Source of the DNA: Nitrospirae bacterium GWB2_47_37
Lineage (GTDB): Bacteria > Nitrospirota > Thermodesulfovibrionia > Thermodesulfovibrionales > Dissulfurispiraceae
DNA length: 64,000 nucleotides
Assembly (NCBI GenBank): GCA_001803635.1
Contig: MHDU01000074.1
Span: forward strand, 124,001-188,000
Reading direction: 5' to 3'
Shown: positions 35,027 to 44,188 of the stretch, piece by piece
Layout of the letters: each line of letters begins with the position of its first letter
How positions within the stretch are numbered: position 1 is the stretch's first letter
Notes under the pieces: generated by a model
What the model was told of the DNA's origin: nothing
Seen by the model: the letters and a program-made list of their open reading frames with translations, nothing else
Database searches by the model: none
Position numbers and translations under genes: made by a program

Positions 35027-35770
35027 ATGACTATTGTAGAGTTCTTGCACCCCATTAAGTCAAAAGGCATTAAAAACGTTTGCCTGGCTGCAATGTATTT
35101 CGATCGACGCTATCAGGCTGGCGAGTCTTTAACTGTAGAAGGTCTAAGGGCGTTACTAAAAAGAGCAAAAGTACCAAGGGCCGCACAGCTAAACTTGGCT
35201 GCAACGTTATCTCAGTCCGCGCCATACGTTGATACAGTTGGAAAAGAAGGCAATCGATTTCTATGGTCGCTTACTAATAGTGGGGAATCATTTGTTAGAG
35301 AGCTTCTGGAGCTCCCGGCAAGTGACATAGAAATAGAGAACGACGTATCTTCATTAGAGGCTCTTATCTCCTCAATTTGCGATAAAGATGTATGTGACTA
35401 TCTAAATGAAGCGGTCAAATGCCTCCAAGTCAACGCGCTCCGGGCGTGCGTTGTATTTGTATGGTCTGGGTCAGTAAAAAAGATAAGAGATGATGTGTTT
35501 TTGTGTGGCGTCAGCAATATTAATCCCGCATTAGCGAAATTCGATTCAAGAGCTAAGCCTGTTAAGAAGCTAGATGATTTGGTTTTAATCAAAGAGTCAA
35601 CACTTCTGTTAGTTGCTCAGGAGTTGGGGCTTTTCGATAAAAACCAAAGATCAGTGTTAGAAGACTGCTTGAATCTCAGAAATAAGTGCGGCCATCCCGG
35701 AAAATACAAAATTGGGCCAAAAAAGGTGAGTAGCTTTATAGAAGATGCAGTTGGTATTTTGTTTGGATAA
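35027..35770 (+). CDS. Winged-helix plus HEPN-domain protein (cassette gene 2)
   Basis: This protein has 247 residues. The N-terminal module (17-93: VCLAAMYFDRRYQAGESLTV ... LWSLTNSGESFVRE) parallels that of gene 1. The C-terminal part (about 110-247) is helical and has the HEPN marks: an EAVKCLQVNALRACVVFVW helix and a late LRNKCGH motif, an R-x4-H with Arg218 and His223. HEPN proteins with this motif are often RNases in toxin-antitoxin or phage-defence systems. Here the partner and mobile context point the same way, but activity is inference. The attC-like site begins 3 bases after the stop. Confidence 0.65.
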   Translation: MTIVEFLHPIKSKGIKNVCLAAMYFDRRYQAGESLTVEGLRALLKRAKVPRAAQLNLAATLSQSAPYVDTVGKEGNRFLWSLTNSGESFVRELLELPASDIEIENDVSSLEALISSICDKDVCDYLNEAVKCLQVNALRACVVFVWSGSVKKIRDDVFLCGVSNINPALAKFDSRAKPVKKLDDLVLIKESTLLLVAQELGLFDKNQRSVLEDCLNLRNKCGHPGKYKIGPKKVSSFIEDAVGILFG

Positions 35771-35772
35771 GA

Positions 35773-35845
35773 GCTCTAACAATACGCTCGTTCGGACGCA
35801 AACTACGCTGCGCTTCGTTTGCCTCTCACAGCTTGGTCGTTATCC
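35773..35845 (+). other. attC-like recombination site
   Basis: The 73-base imperfect inverted repeat begins GCTCTAAC (R'') and ends GTTATCC (R'). The left arm CTAACAATACGCTCGTTCGG and the reverse complement of the right arm share TAAC, A, GCT and a perfect GCAAAC/GTTTGC inner stem (35798-35803 and 35816-35821), with unpaired bases typical of attC. Size is within the usual 57-141 range. The remaining gap to hicA holds the repeats at 35942 and the hicA promoter. Confidence 0.55.
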
Positions 35846-35941
35846 AAGAATCAATTATAAATCCTTCTCCCTTAATATTTTTTCAAGAAGCGCACAAAGA
35901 CTTTGCATAGTCGATTTCCACAAACGAAATCCGGCAATCTA

Positions 35942-36019
35942 AAATTGCTGTAATTTTGCTGCATCGGCGCATGAAGGTCAAAGGCAGGCAGTGTAACTCT
36001 TTGATTTTAATGGTAGGCA
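35942..36019. repeat. Second 11-bp repeat pair and decayed attachment-like sequence
   Basis: AAATTGCTGTA and ATTTTGCTGCA (35942-35963) match the repeat family at 34253. At 36009-36019, AATGGTAGGCA repeats the bases at the start of the left attachment copy (AATGGTAGGCA, 34079-34089), followed by GGTAT after five bases in both. This may be a decayed right junction of an inner element, leaving hicAB in a second unit. Confidence 0.4.
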
Positions 36020-36082
36020 TTGTTGGTATGTCATATTTTTATGACGGTAATAAGAATTCGCTTTTCGCGACATTTTAGTAAC

Positions 36083-36124
36083 TGCAAGTCAGTTGCAATA
36101 TCCTTTCTTCCGTGCTATTATAAT
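36083..36124 (+). promoter_or_regulatory. hicAB promoter and probable HicB operator
   Basis: TTGCAA (36093-36098), a 17-base spacer and TATTAT (36116-36121) form a promoter; TATAAT also occurs at 36119. The inverted repeat TGCAA-N5-TTGCA (36083-36097) overlaps the -35, a likely autoregulatory site. The start falls near 36128, so hicA may be translated with little or no leader. Confidence 0.5.
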
Positions 36125-36127
36125 CTC

Positions 36128-36388
36128 ATGAGCAAAACCGAAAAGCTGTTACAGCGTTTTCTATTAAAGCCGAAAGACTTTACTTTTGAGGAGCTCGGAA
36201 AGCTTCTAAAGGGTTTCGGATACGAAGAAGCGAAGACAGGCAGGGCATCGGGGTCAAGGGTAGCGTTTATCAATCGTAAGACAAAGAGCATCATCCGGCT
36301 GCACAGGCCGCACCCAAGTCCGGAGCTTAAGCGCTATCAGTTGGATGATGTGGAAGAGGCATTAAGAAAAGTGGAGGTGATCAAATGA
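36128..36388 (+). CDS. hicA: HicA-family mRNA interferase toxin
   Basis: The 86-residue protein starts at ATG 36128. It has the double-stranded-RNA-binding-like HicA fold: KPKDFTFEELGKLLKGFGYE, then ASGSRVAFINR and LHRPHPSPELKRYQLDDVEE. The usual GSHH active-site stretch is GSR here, with a histidine in LHRPHPS; this matches the HicA subfamily with the SGSRxxF pattern. It cleaves mRNA when free of HicB, which overlaps it by 4 bases. It lies in the island next to the tRNA-Val gene. Confidence 0.85.
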   Translation: MSKTEKLLQRFLLKPKDFTFEELGKLLKGFGYEEAKTGRASGSRVAFINRKTKSIIRLHRPHPSPELKRYQLDDVEEALRKVEVIK

Positions 36389-36720
36389 AAGACGGCATCA
36401 TTTATAAAAACTTTATCGGTTCCGTGCATTTCAGCGCCGAAGATAAGGTATTTCACGGCAAGATTGAGGGTATCGGCGACCTGATAATGTTTGAGGGACA
36501 AAGCGTCTCCGAACTCATCAAGGCGTTTCACGAGGCGGTAAATGATTACATTGAACTATGCAAAGAGGCCGGCAAGGAACCTGAACGGCCATTTAAAGGC
36601 AGTTTTAATGTAAGGATATCCTCAGACCTTCACAGGAAGGCGGTGAAGAAGGCTACTATAATGGGCGTATCCCTGAATCAGCTCGTTCAGAAGGCGTTGG
36701 AAGAAAAAGTAGCCGTCTAA
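36385..36720 (+). CDS. hicB: HicB-family antitoxin
   Basis: This 111-residue protein has a partial RNase H-like HicB domain (YKNFIGSVHFSAEDKVFHGK, FEGQSVSELIKAFHEAVNDY) followed by a ribbon-helix-helix (FNVRISSDLHRKAVKKAT, VSLNQLVQKALEEK). It neutralises HicA and represses the promoter. GGAGGTGATC precedes its ATG, and the overlap with hicA indicates coupled synthesis. Confidence 0.9.
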   Translation: MKDGIIYKNFIGSVHFSAEDKVFHGKIEGIGDLIMFEGQSVSELIKAFHEAVNDYIELCKEAGKEPERPFKGSFNVRISSDLHRKAVKKATIMGVSLNQLVQKALEEKVAV

Positions 36721-36771
36721 GAAGGGCTTCGGACGCTCGAATCGGAGGTAATGCCATAGGGTTATAAAGAA

Positions 36772-36843
36772 TAGGCACGAGGGGTATCGAACCCCTGACC
36801 TCTACCGTGTCAAGGTAGCGCTCTCCCACTGAGCTACGCGCCT
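36772..36843 (-). tRNA. tRNA-Val (anticodon GAC)
   Basis: Read on the minus strand, a 72-nt cloverleaf is complete: acceptor AGGCGCG/CGTGCCT, D arm GCTC..GAGC, anticodon stem CTACC/GGTAG with loop TTGACAC (anticodon GAC, plus-strand 36809-36811), T arm AGGGG-TTCGATA-CCCCT, and discriminator A. CCA is not encoded. Its 3' half is duplicated at 34084. Confidence 0.93.
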
Positions 36844-36944
36844 ACATAATGTGGAATGTTCATTAAAACCAAAACTGCGCATTTTTGTCAATACCGGCTT
36901 AAATGCTTGAATCAAGGCATATATGCATGGTATGATTTTATCAA

Positions 36945-37652
36945 ATGGCTGCTTTGATATTAATAGTAATTATGCTGTTTGCAAGCGTGGAATCGCAGGC
37001 CGATATTTATAAGTATGTATCGGACGACGGCACTGTTATTTTCACCGACACTCCTATAGACAGAAGCGGCAAGGTCGTATCGAGGGAGAGGAAAACGTCT
37101 TACGCCTCTAAGAAGGTATCGGGCAAGTCATATGTTACAAATGCTCATTATCATACTATGGCAGAGGAAAGGGCGGCCGTGCATAATATAGATCCCCGTC
37201 TTGTAAAGGCCGTTATAAGGGCGGAGTCGAACTGGAATCCCAATGCCGTTTCTCCCAAAGGCGCGCGGGGGCTCATGCAGTTGATGCCTGCGACAGCCTC
37301 CATACTCGGCGTGAGAAATTCTTTCGATCCCGAGGACAATATAGACGGAGGCGTCAGGTATCTGAAATATCTGTTGAATAAATTCAGCGGGAATATTACT
37401 CTCGCGCTTGCCGCGTATAACGCCGGCCCTAAACTTGTTGAAAGAATAAGAACCGTGCCGTCGATACCCGAGACAGTTACATACGTTAACAGGGTTATTA
37501 ATTACTACTCCGGAAATAATTTCGTGCCGGTTCAGGGAGGCGTTACCGGAGGCGGAAAGCATGCAAAAATACAAAAAATGGTTTTAAAAGACGGAACGGT
37601 TCTCTTTACGAATTCATATCTTTCCAATTTATATTTCGATCAGGGATTTTAA
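36945..37652 (+). CDS. Lytic transglycosylase (SLT) with N-terminal DUF4124
   Basis: This 235-residue protein is exported by a signal peptide (1-19). DUF4124 (IYKYVSDDGTVIFTDTPI) is followed by an SLT lysozyme-like domain: catalytic Glu in VIRAESNWNPNAVSPKGARG, LMQLMPATA, and LALAAYNAGP. It cleaves peptidoglycan glycan strands in the periplasm, for turnover or to open the wall for secretion structures. The C-terminal tail (KMVLKDGTVLFTNSYL) repeats the DUF4124 theme. The stop touches the GTG of nadA. Confidence 0.9.
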   Translation: MAALILIVIMLFASVESQADIYKYVSDDGTVIFTDTPIDRSGKVVSRERKTSYASKKVSGKSYVTNAHYHTMAEERAAVHNIDPRLVKAVIRAESNWNPNAVSPKGARGLMQLMPATASILGVRNSFDPEDNIDGGVRYLKYLLNKFSGNITLALAAYNAGPKLVERIRTVPSIPETVTYVNRVINYYSGNNFVPVQGGVTGGGKHAKIQKMVLKDGTVLFTNSYLSNLYFDQGF

Positions 37653-38627
37653 GTGCCGGAAATAATAGACGAGATTTTAAGATTAAAACAAGACAAGAAT
37701 GCCGTAATCCTCTCCCACAATTATCAGAGGGATGAGGTGCAGGATATCGCCGATTTTATCGGGGACTCCCTCGAACTTTCAAGAACAGCCGCGGGTCTGG
37801 ATTGCGGCGTGATAGTTTTTTGCGGAGTGCATTTCATGGCCGAAAGCGCATCTATCCTTTCACCGAATAAAACAGTGCTTTTGCCTGAACTCGATGCCGG
37901 ATGCCCTATGGCGGATATGATTCAGGTAAGCTCAGCGAGAAAGGTATGGAAGACATTTCCGGGATACGAGACCCAGCCGACATTTGTATTCCCTCACGAA
38001 TTTACGCTGAGGGATATAAAGGCAAAATATCCGGGCGTGCCTGTTGTCGCGTACGTCAATACGACCGCCGATGTAAAGGCGGAAAGCGATATATGCTGCA
38101 CGTCGGCAAATGTGGTGAAGGTAATGGAATCGCTTCCGGATGAGAGAGTGATATGCATTCCCGACAGGAATCTTTCGATGTGGGCGCAAAAGAATACAAA
38201 AAAGCAGGTTATCGCATGGGACGGTTTTTGCCACGTGCACGACAGGGTTACGAAGGACGATATTTTAAAGGCCCGGAAGGAACATTCAAATGCCGTTTTA
38301 ATGGCGCATCCTGAATGCAGGCCGGAAGTTCTCGATCTCGCCGACCATGTTACAAGCACGTCCGGAATGCTGAGGTTCGCGAAGGCATCCGACGCAAAGG
38401 AGTTTATAGTCGGAACCGAACTGGGCTTGATGCACAGGCTGAAAAAGGAAAGTCCGGATAAGGTCTTTCATCCTCTCAGAAGGGATATGATATGCCCTAA
38501 TATGAAGAAGACTACTCTGAACAGCGTGCTAAGCGCTCTGAAAGAGATGAAAAATGTCATTAAGGTTCCAGAGGAAATCAGGATTCCCGCCAAAAAGGCG
38601 CTGGACAGGATGCTCGAAATAAAGTAG
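37653..38627 (+). CDS. nadA: Quinolinate synthase A
   Basis: This 324-residue protein starts at GTG 37653 directly after the previous stop. Motifs of NadA are clear: LSHNYQRDEVQDIADFIGDS, FCGVHFMAESA, CTSANVVKV and the C-terminal CPNMKKTTL, giving the three cysteines for the 4Fe-4S cluster. It condenses iminoaspartate with dihydroxyacetone phosphate in NAD synthesis. nadB and nadC are not in the window. Length is in the normal range. Confidence 0.95.
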   Translation: MPEIIDEILRLKQDKNAVILSHNYQRDEVQDIADFIGDSLELSRTAAGLDCGVIVFCGVHFMAESASILSPNKTVLLPELDAGCPMADMIQVSSARKVWKTFPGYETQPTFVFPHEFTLRDIKAKYPGVPVVAYVNTTADVKAESDICCTSANVVKVMESLPDERVICIPDRNLSMWAQKNTKKQVIAWDGFCHVHDRVTKDDILKARKEHSNAVLMAHPECRPEVLDLADHVTSTSGMLRFAKASDAKEFIVGTELGLMHRLKKESPDKVFHPLRRDMICPNMKKTTLNSVLSALKEMKNVIKVPEEIRIPAKKALDRMLEIK

Positions 38628-39739
38628 TGTCTCCCCTTAAACAAAAAATAATCGAAAAGATCAAATCCGAAGGCCCCATCAATTTTGAGACATTCATGGA
38701 TATGTGCCTTTATTATCCTCACTTAGGTTATTACTCTAAGGATTCCGCAAGAATAGGCAGGGCAGGCGATTTTTACACGAGCCCGCATCTTCACCGGATA
38801 TTCGGCGCAATGCTCGGCAGGCAGATGGAGGAGATGTGGACAGTCATGGGACGCCCTGAGACTTTTCACGTTATCGAAATGGGATCGGGCATGGGATACC
38901 TTGCAAAGGATATGCTGGAATATCTAAAAGTGAAGGAAATCTTCAAATATATGCAATACAACATTATCGAACTTAATCCGGCAATCAAAGCAAAACAGCA
39001 GGAGATGCTCTCGGATTTTCCGGATAAAGTTAAATGGGTCTCTCATATAAACGAACTGGAATCCGTTAAAGGCTGTTTTCTGTCGAATGAGCTTCCGGAT
39101 GCCTTTCCAGTCAGGCTCATCGAGACGGATTCCGGATTGAAAGAAATCCATGTATCGGCAAACGGAGATGATTTAGTTGAGGTCAAGATGCTGTGCAGTA
39201 ATGAGGTTAAAAGATATTTTGAAGAATTCGGGATAGATTTGCCTGAAGGCTATAGGACAGAAGTTAATTTGAAAATAAGGGAATGGCTTAAGGATATAAG
39301 CAGAAAAATATTCGAGGGCTTTATTCTGACGATAGATTACGGGTATACGGCATCGGATTATTACAGCGAGCAGAGGAGCAGGGGAACTCTCCTTTGTTAT
39401 CATCGGCACCGGATGAACGAAGACCCTTATCAAAATATAGGCGAGCAGGATATAACCGCTCACGTAAATTTTTCGTCTTTGAAAAAATGGGGAGATGAAT
39501 TCGGCCTAAAAACCGTCGGTTTCTGTCCGCAGGGCACGTATCTCGTATCTCTCGGCATTGACGAAGTTATCAAAGAGCTTTACGGAGATTCGCCCGACCT
39601 TTTTGAGATCGCAAAGATAAAGGGATTGTTCATGCCTCAGGGAATGGGAGAGTCGCATAAGGTAATGATTCAATATAAAGGAGAAAGCGTGCCGGAATTA
39701 AAAGGTTTCTCGTTCAGGAATCAGATGAAATATCTTTGA
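38627..39739 (+). CDS. MidA/NDUFAF7-like SAM-dependent methyltransferase
   Basis: The 370-residue protein starts at GTG 38627, sharing a base with the nadA stop. Family marks: YSKDSARIGRAGDFYTSPHL, the SAM loop EMGSGMGYLAKDML, SNELPDAFPVRL and TIDYGYTASDYY. Relatives methylate an arginine of a respiratory complex I subunit in mitochondria; the bacterial target is unknown. Its 3' end overlaps the convergent gene at 39721 by 19 bases. Confidence 0.85.
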   Translation: MSPLKQKIIEKIKSEGPINFETFMDMCLYYPHLGYYSKDSARIGRAGDFYTSPHLHRIFGAMLGRQMEEMWTVMGRPETFHVIEMGSGMGYLAKDMLEYLKVKEIFKYMQYNIIELNPAIKAKQQEMLSDFPDKVKWVSHINELESVKGCFLSNELPDAFPVRLIETDSGLKEIHVSANGDDLVEVKMLCSNEVKRYFEEFGIDLPEGYRTEVNLKIREWLKDISRKIFEGFILTIDYGYTASDYYSEQRSRGTLLCYHRHRMNEDPYQNIGEQDITAHVNFSSLKKWGDEFGLKTVGFCPQGTYLVSLGIDEVIKELYGDSPDLFEIAKIKGLFMPQGMGESHKVMIQYKGESVPELKGFSFRNQMKYL

Positions 39740-40500
39740 TACGCCTTTAGCCTTTCCATGCTTTTCAATACGCTCTCAGGGGTGTGAGCTTCGATTGTGT
39801 AAACGCAGTTGTTGTCTTTCAATTCCGAAAACAGAGTGTCGAAATCGACGCTTCCGTCTCCGATAGGATAGTGCGAATCCGAGCTTTTATCATTGTCATG
39901 CAGGTGCAATTCGATAATATACGGCTTGAGTTCTTCAAGCCACTGCTTTAGAGGAACCCTTGAAAATAGATTGCAGTGTCCGGCGTCAAAACAAACGCCG
40001 AAATTTCCGGAATCCATGCCTTCCATTAAAAGCCTGAGATTAGCCGGCTCGTCCTCGAATATATTTTCTATCGCTATTTTCACGCCGAGACTTTCAGCCC
40101 TCTCATTCAGAGGGATCCACGTTTCGAGGCTCTTTTCGAGCCACAGTTCCGTTTCCAGGGAATACTTCCATTTCTCGTAGCCGGAATGAAAAACGATGCT
40201 TACGGGTTTCAATATTTCCGCAATATCGAGGACATGATTGAACCTTTCTACGGTGGCATTTCTCACTTTAGAATCCGTCGCGCCGGGAGATAGATCCATA
40301 AACGGCGCGTGAAATGAGAGCGAAGGGTTGTGATTAAGCGTATCCTTCAGTTTTAGAACGGCATCCGTATTTATTTTATCCATCGCGCCGGAGTCGAAAT
40401 AAATTTCGAGGTTCAATTTATTTTGGAGAATAAAGCCGATATACTCCCCTACCTTTTCATGCGGGACATGGATATGCGGGATAATCGTCAATTTTGGCAT
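39721..40500 (-). CDS. Sugar phosphate isomerase/epimerase-like TIM-barrel protein
   Basis: This 259-residue protein has the AP endonuclease 2 / xylose isomerase-like fold. Metal-ligand positions can be seen: SFHAPFMDLSPG, IVFHSGYEKW, IAIENIFEDE, GVCFDAGHCNLF, IIELHLHDND and VYTIEAHTPES. It may be an isomerase, epimerase or nuclease; the substrate cannot be told. It is encoded opposite to its neighbours, with a small 3' overlap with 38627. Confidence 0.75.
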   Translation of the reverse strand: MPKLTIIPHIHVPHEKVGEYIGFILQNKLNLEIYFDSGAMDKINTDAVLKLKDTLNHNPSLSFHAPFMDLSPGATDSKVRNATVERFNHVLDIAEILKPVSIVFHSGYEKWKYSLETELWLEKSLETWIPLNERAESLGVKIAIENIFEDEPANLRLLMEGMDSGNFGVCFDAGHCNLFSRVPLKQWLEELKPYIIELHLHDNDKSSDSHYPIGDGSVDFDTLFSELKDNNCVYTIEAHTPESVLKSMERLKAYQRYFI

Positions 40501-40521
40501 TATTCGAATCTTATCCCGGCG

Positions 40522-40812
40522 TTATTTTGCGGCAGCCGGTTCTTTCTTAGGTTCGGATTTTGTTTCGGTCTTTGTTTCTTTGGATTTATTTTCGGACGCG
40601 CCTTTATCCGAATCCATCGCCTTTTTTCTTTCGGACGACGCGTAATCGGTTACGTACCAGCCGCCGCCTTTGAGGACGAACGACGTATTTGATATTAGTT
40701 TTTTTACCTCGCCCCCGCATTCCGGGCACACGGTTAAAGGCGCATCGCTGAATTTCTGCATTACCTCGTGATTTTTTCCGCATTGCAGACATTCATATTC
40801 GTATATGGGCAT
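40522..40812 (-). CDS. FmdB-family zinc-ribbon protein
   Basis: The 96-residue protein starts at the ATG ending at 40812, with GGAGGT upstream; a longer frame starts at 40827. The N-terminal zinc ribbon has [17 protein letters not shown] and [13 protein letters not shown], followed by [11 protein letters not shown] and a lysine/glutamate-rich disordered tail. The family is widespread and thought to be regulatory. Function here is unknown. Confidence 0.88.
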   Translation of the reverse strand: MPIYEYECLQCGKNHEVMQKFSDAPLTVCPECGGEVKKLISNTSFVLKGGGWYVTDYASSERKKAMDSDKGASENKSKETKTETKSEPKKEPAAAK

Positions 40813-40894
40813 AAGTAATACCTCCACAACTAAGGTTTAACATATTAATATAACCAAGAGCAGGTTTTTAGGTCAAGGAAGGCCGGCGATATGA

Positions 40895-40927
40895 TTGACT
40901 TTTTTGCGTAAATTCTGGTTATATAAT
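40895..40927 (+). promoter_or_regulatory. Possible promoter of rplU operon
   Basis: TTGACT (40895-40900) is followed by TTATAT (18-base spacer) and TATAAT (40922-40927, 21-base spacer). The -10 is good but the spacing to the -35 is not ideal. rplU starts at 40956. Confidence 0.4.
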
Positions 40928-40955
40928 AGTCTCTAATTTATTCGGAGGTGGTAAC

Positions 40956-41270
40956 ATGTATGCGATAGTAGAGGCGGGCGGAGAGCAGATAAGGGTTTCT
41001 GCCGGCGATAAGGTTTGCGTTGAAAAGATCAATGGAGACATTAATTCGGAGATAGTGCTCGATAAAGTCCTGATGGTCTCGAAAGACGATAAAACGGTTT
41101 ACGGCAGCCCGTACGTTAAAGGGGCGAGCGTAAAGGCGGAGATAGTAGAAGCAGGCAGGATGCCGAAGGTTCTTGTTTTCGGGCCGAGGCCTAAAAAAGC
41201 CCATAGAAGATTGAAGGGGCACAGGCAGCAATATACCAAGCTTCAAATAAAAGAAATTATCGGAGGATAG
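40956..41270 (+). CDS. rplU: 50S ribosomal protein L21
   Basis: This 104-residue protein opens [20 protein letters not shown] and ends with [18 protein letters not shown], the L21 rRNA-binding signature. It is followed by rpmA and obg in the usual bacterial order. GGAGGTGG precedes the start. Confidence 0.97.
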   Translation: MYAIVEAGGEQIRVSAGDKVCVEKINGDINSEIVLDKVLMVSKDDKTVYGSPYVKGASVKAEIVEAGRMPKVLVFGPRPKKAHRRLKGHRQQYTKLQIKEIIGG

Positions 41271-41272
41271 AG

Positions 41273-41554
41273 ATGGCACATAAAAAAGGAGTCGGAAGCT
41301 CAAGGAACGGTCGCGACAGCGCGTCTCAAAGACTCGGCGTAAAGAGGTTCGGCGGACAGGTTGTCCGGGCGGGCAATATCCTCGTAAGGCAGCGCGGCAC
41401 GAAATTCCATCCGGGCAGTAATGTCGGCAAAGGCTCCGACGATACGCTGTTTGCACTGATAGACGGGACGGTTACGTTCGAGAGGAAAGACAGGACAAGG
41501 ACGAAGATAAGCGTTTATCCTGCAGCGGCTTCGGCGGCAACGGCAAACGTTTAG
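41273..41554 (+). CDS. rpmA: 50S ribosomal protein L27
   Basis: This 93-residue protein opens [20 protein letters not shown], with [20 protein letters not shown] following, all L27 features; its N-terminus reaches the peptidyl transferase centre. No cleavable N-terminal extension is present. It starts 2 bases after rplU. An intrinsic terminator follows at 41580. Confidence 0.97.
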   Translation: MAHKKGVGSSRNGRDSASQRLGVKRFGGQVVRAGNILVRQRGTKFHPGSNVGKGSDDTLFALIDGTVTFERKDRTRTKISVYPAAASAATANV

Positions 41555-41565
41555 ATATAATTTAA

Positions 41566-43718
<2,153 letters not shown>

Positions 43719-44188
43719 CCGAAGCGAAGCAGGTAGCGACATAATATTTCCGCTCATTCTCGCCGGACATCCGTGTCCGTCTCCGAGGCACCAGCTCAGT
43801 TTCGCCGTCACGGCAAAACTTCGAGCTGCTGAAACCGCTCCAATACCATGCCCTCGCCTGCTTTAACATCCATGTTACGCCCGGCTTCCGCTATCGTCTT
43901 CAGCCGGGGTGAAGTAAACCGTGCTTTTGCTGCAAAAATTGAACTATATGCCTTAAGCCCGAATTTAGTTGGATATCATAAGTTATTTCGCACAATATGA
44001 TTTAAATCATATCCTTGTCCGAAGCCCTCCATTATTATAATGCGTTAACGCTAAGCGATGTTCTATTTTTCAGATCGATGACTCGTAGAGGGGATAAATT
44101 TTTCGAGGCTGAAGGGTGGTGGTTTTATAGAGCGGGCAGGTATTTTTTTGACGTGATTTTGTTGTTACGATTCTAAAGGAGGAAATTT
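43719..44188. other. 470-base intergenic region before the HAO-like gene
   Basis: The first half has GC-rich, low-coding sequence with no credible gene. It includes a 21-base segment (43860-43880) matching 24606-24626 with two differences, and CGCTCCAATAC nearby as in that region. The second half holds the FNR-type palindrome and a -10 element. Confidence 0.5.
43995..44041 (+). promoter_or_regulatory. FNR/CRP-type operator and promoter of the HAO-like cytochrome
   Basis: ATATGATTTAAATCATAT (43995-44012) is a perfect 18-base palindrome containing TGAT-N4-ATCA, the FNR/Dnr half sites. TATAAT lies at 44036-44041. The palindrome centre is about 44 bp before the expected start (near 44048), close to the -41.5 position of activator-dependent promoters. 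It suggests control by oxygen or nitrogen oxides. Confidence 0.65.

Larger units (their letters stand above)
34469..35845 (+). mobile_element. Integron-like gene cassette with attC-like end
   Basis: The left edge is taken at G^TTAGAAC (G 34468), the right edge at G^TTATCC (G 35839), inside an attC-like site. If the segment circularised, its R' would read GTTAGAAC, which pairs with the R'' box GCTCTAAC (complement GTTAGAGC) at 7 of 8 bases, as expected of a real cassette. Two genes with a common promoter outside the edge fill it. No integron integrase is in the window. Confidence 0.55.
34084..36813. mobile_element. tRNA-Val-targeted genomic island (remnant)
   Basis: A 42-base direct repeat, identical at 34084-34125 and 36772-36813, bounds 2.6 kb. 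The right copy is the 3' half of an intact tRNA-Val gene, from the anticodon loop to the end. The left copy is a detached fragment. This is the usual footprint of a tyrosine-recombinase element. No integrase gene is present inside. Contents: an 11-bp tandem repeat, a two-gene HEPN cassette with an attC-like site, a second set of 11-bp repeats, and hicAB. Base composition is visibly more AT-rich than the flanks. Confidence 0.75.

Noticed and set aside
43719-43994. Small gene in the gap before the HAO-like cytochrome
   Set aside because: Short frames exist on the minus strand (43594-43869), but they overlap proB and have no domain or ribosome site.
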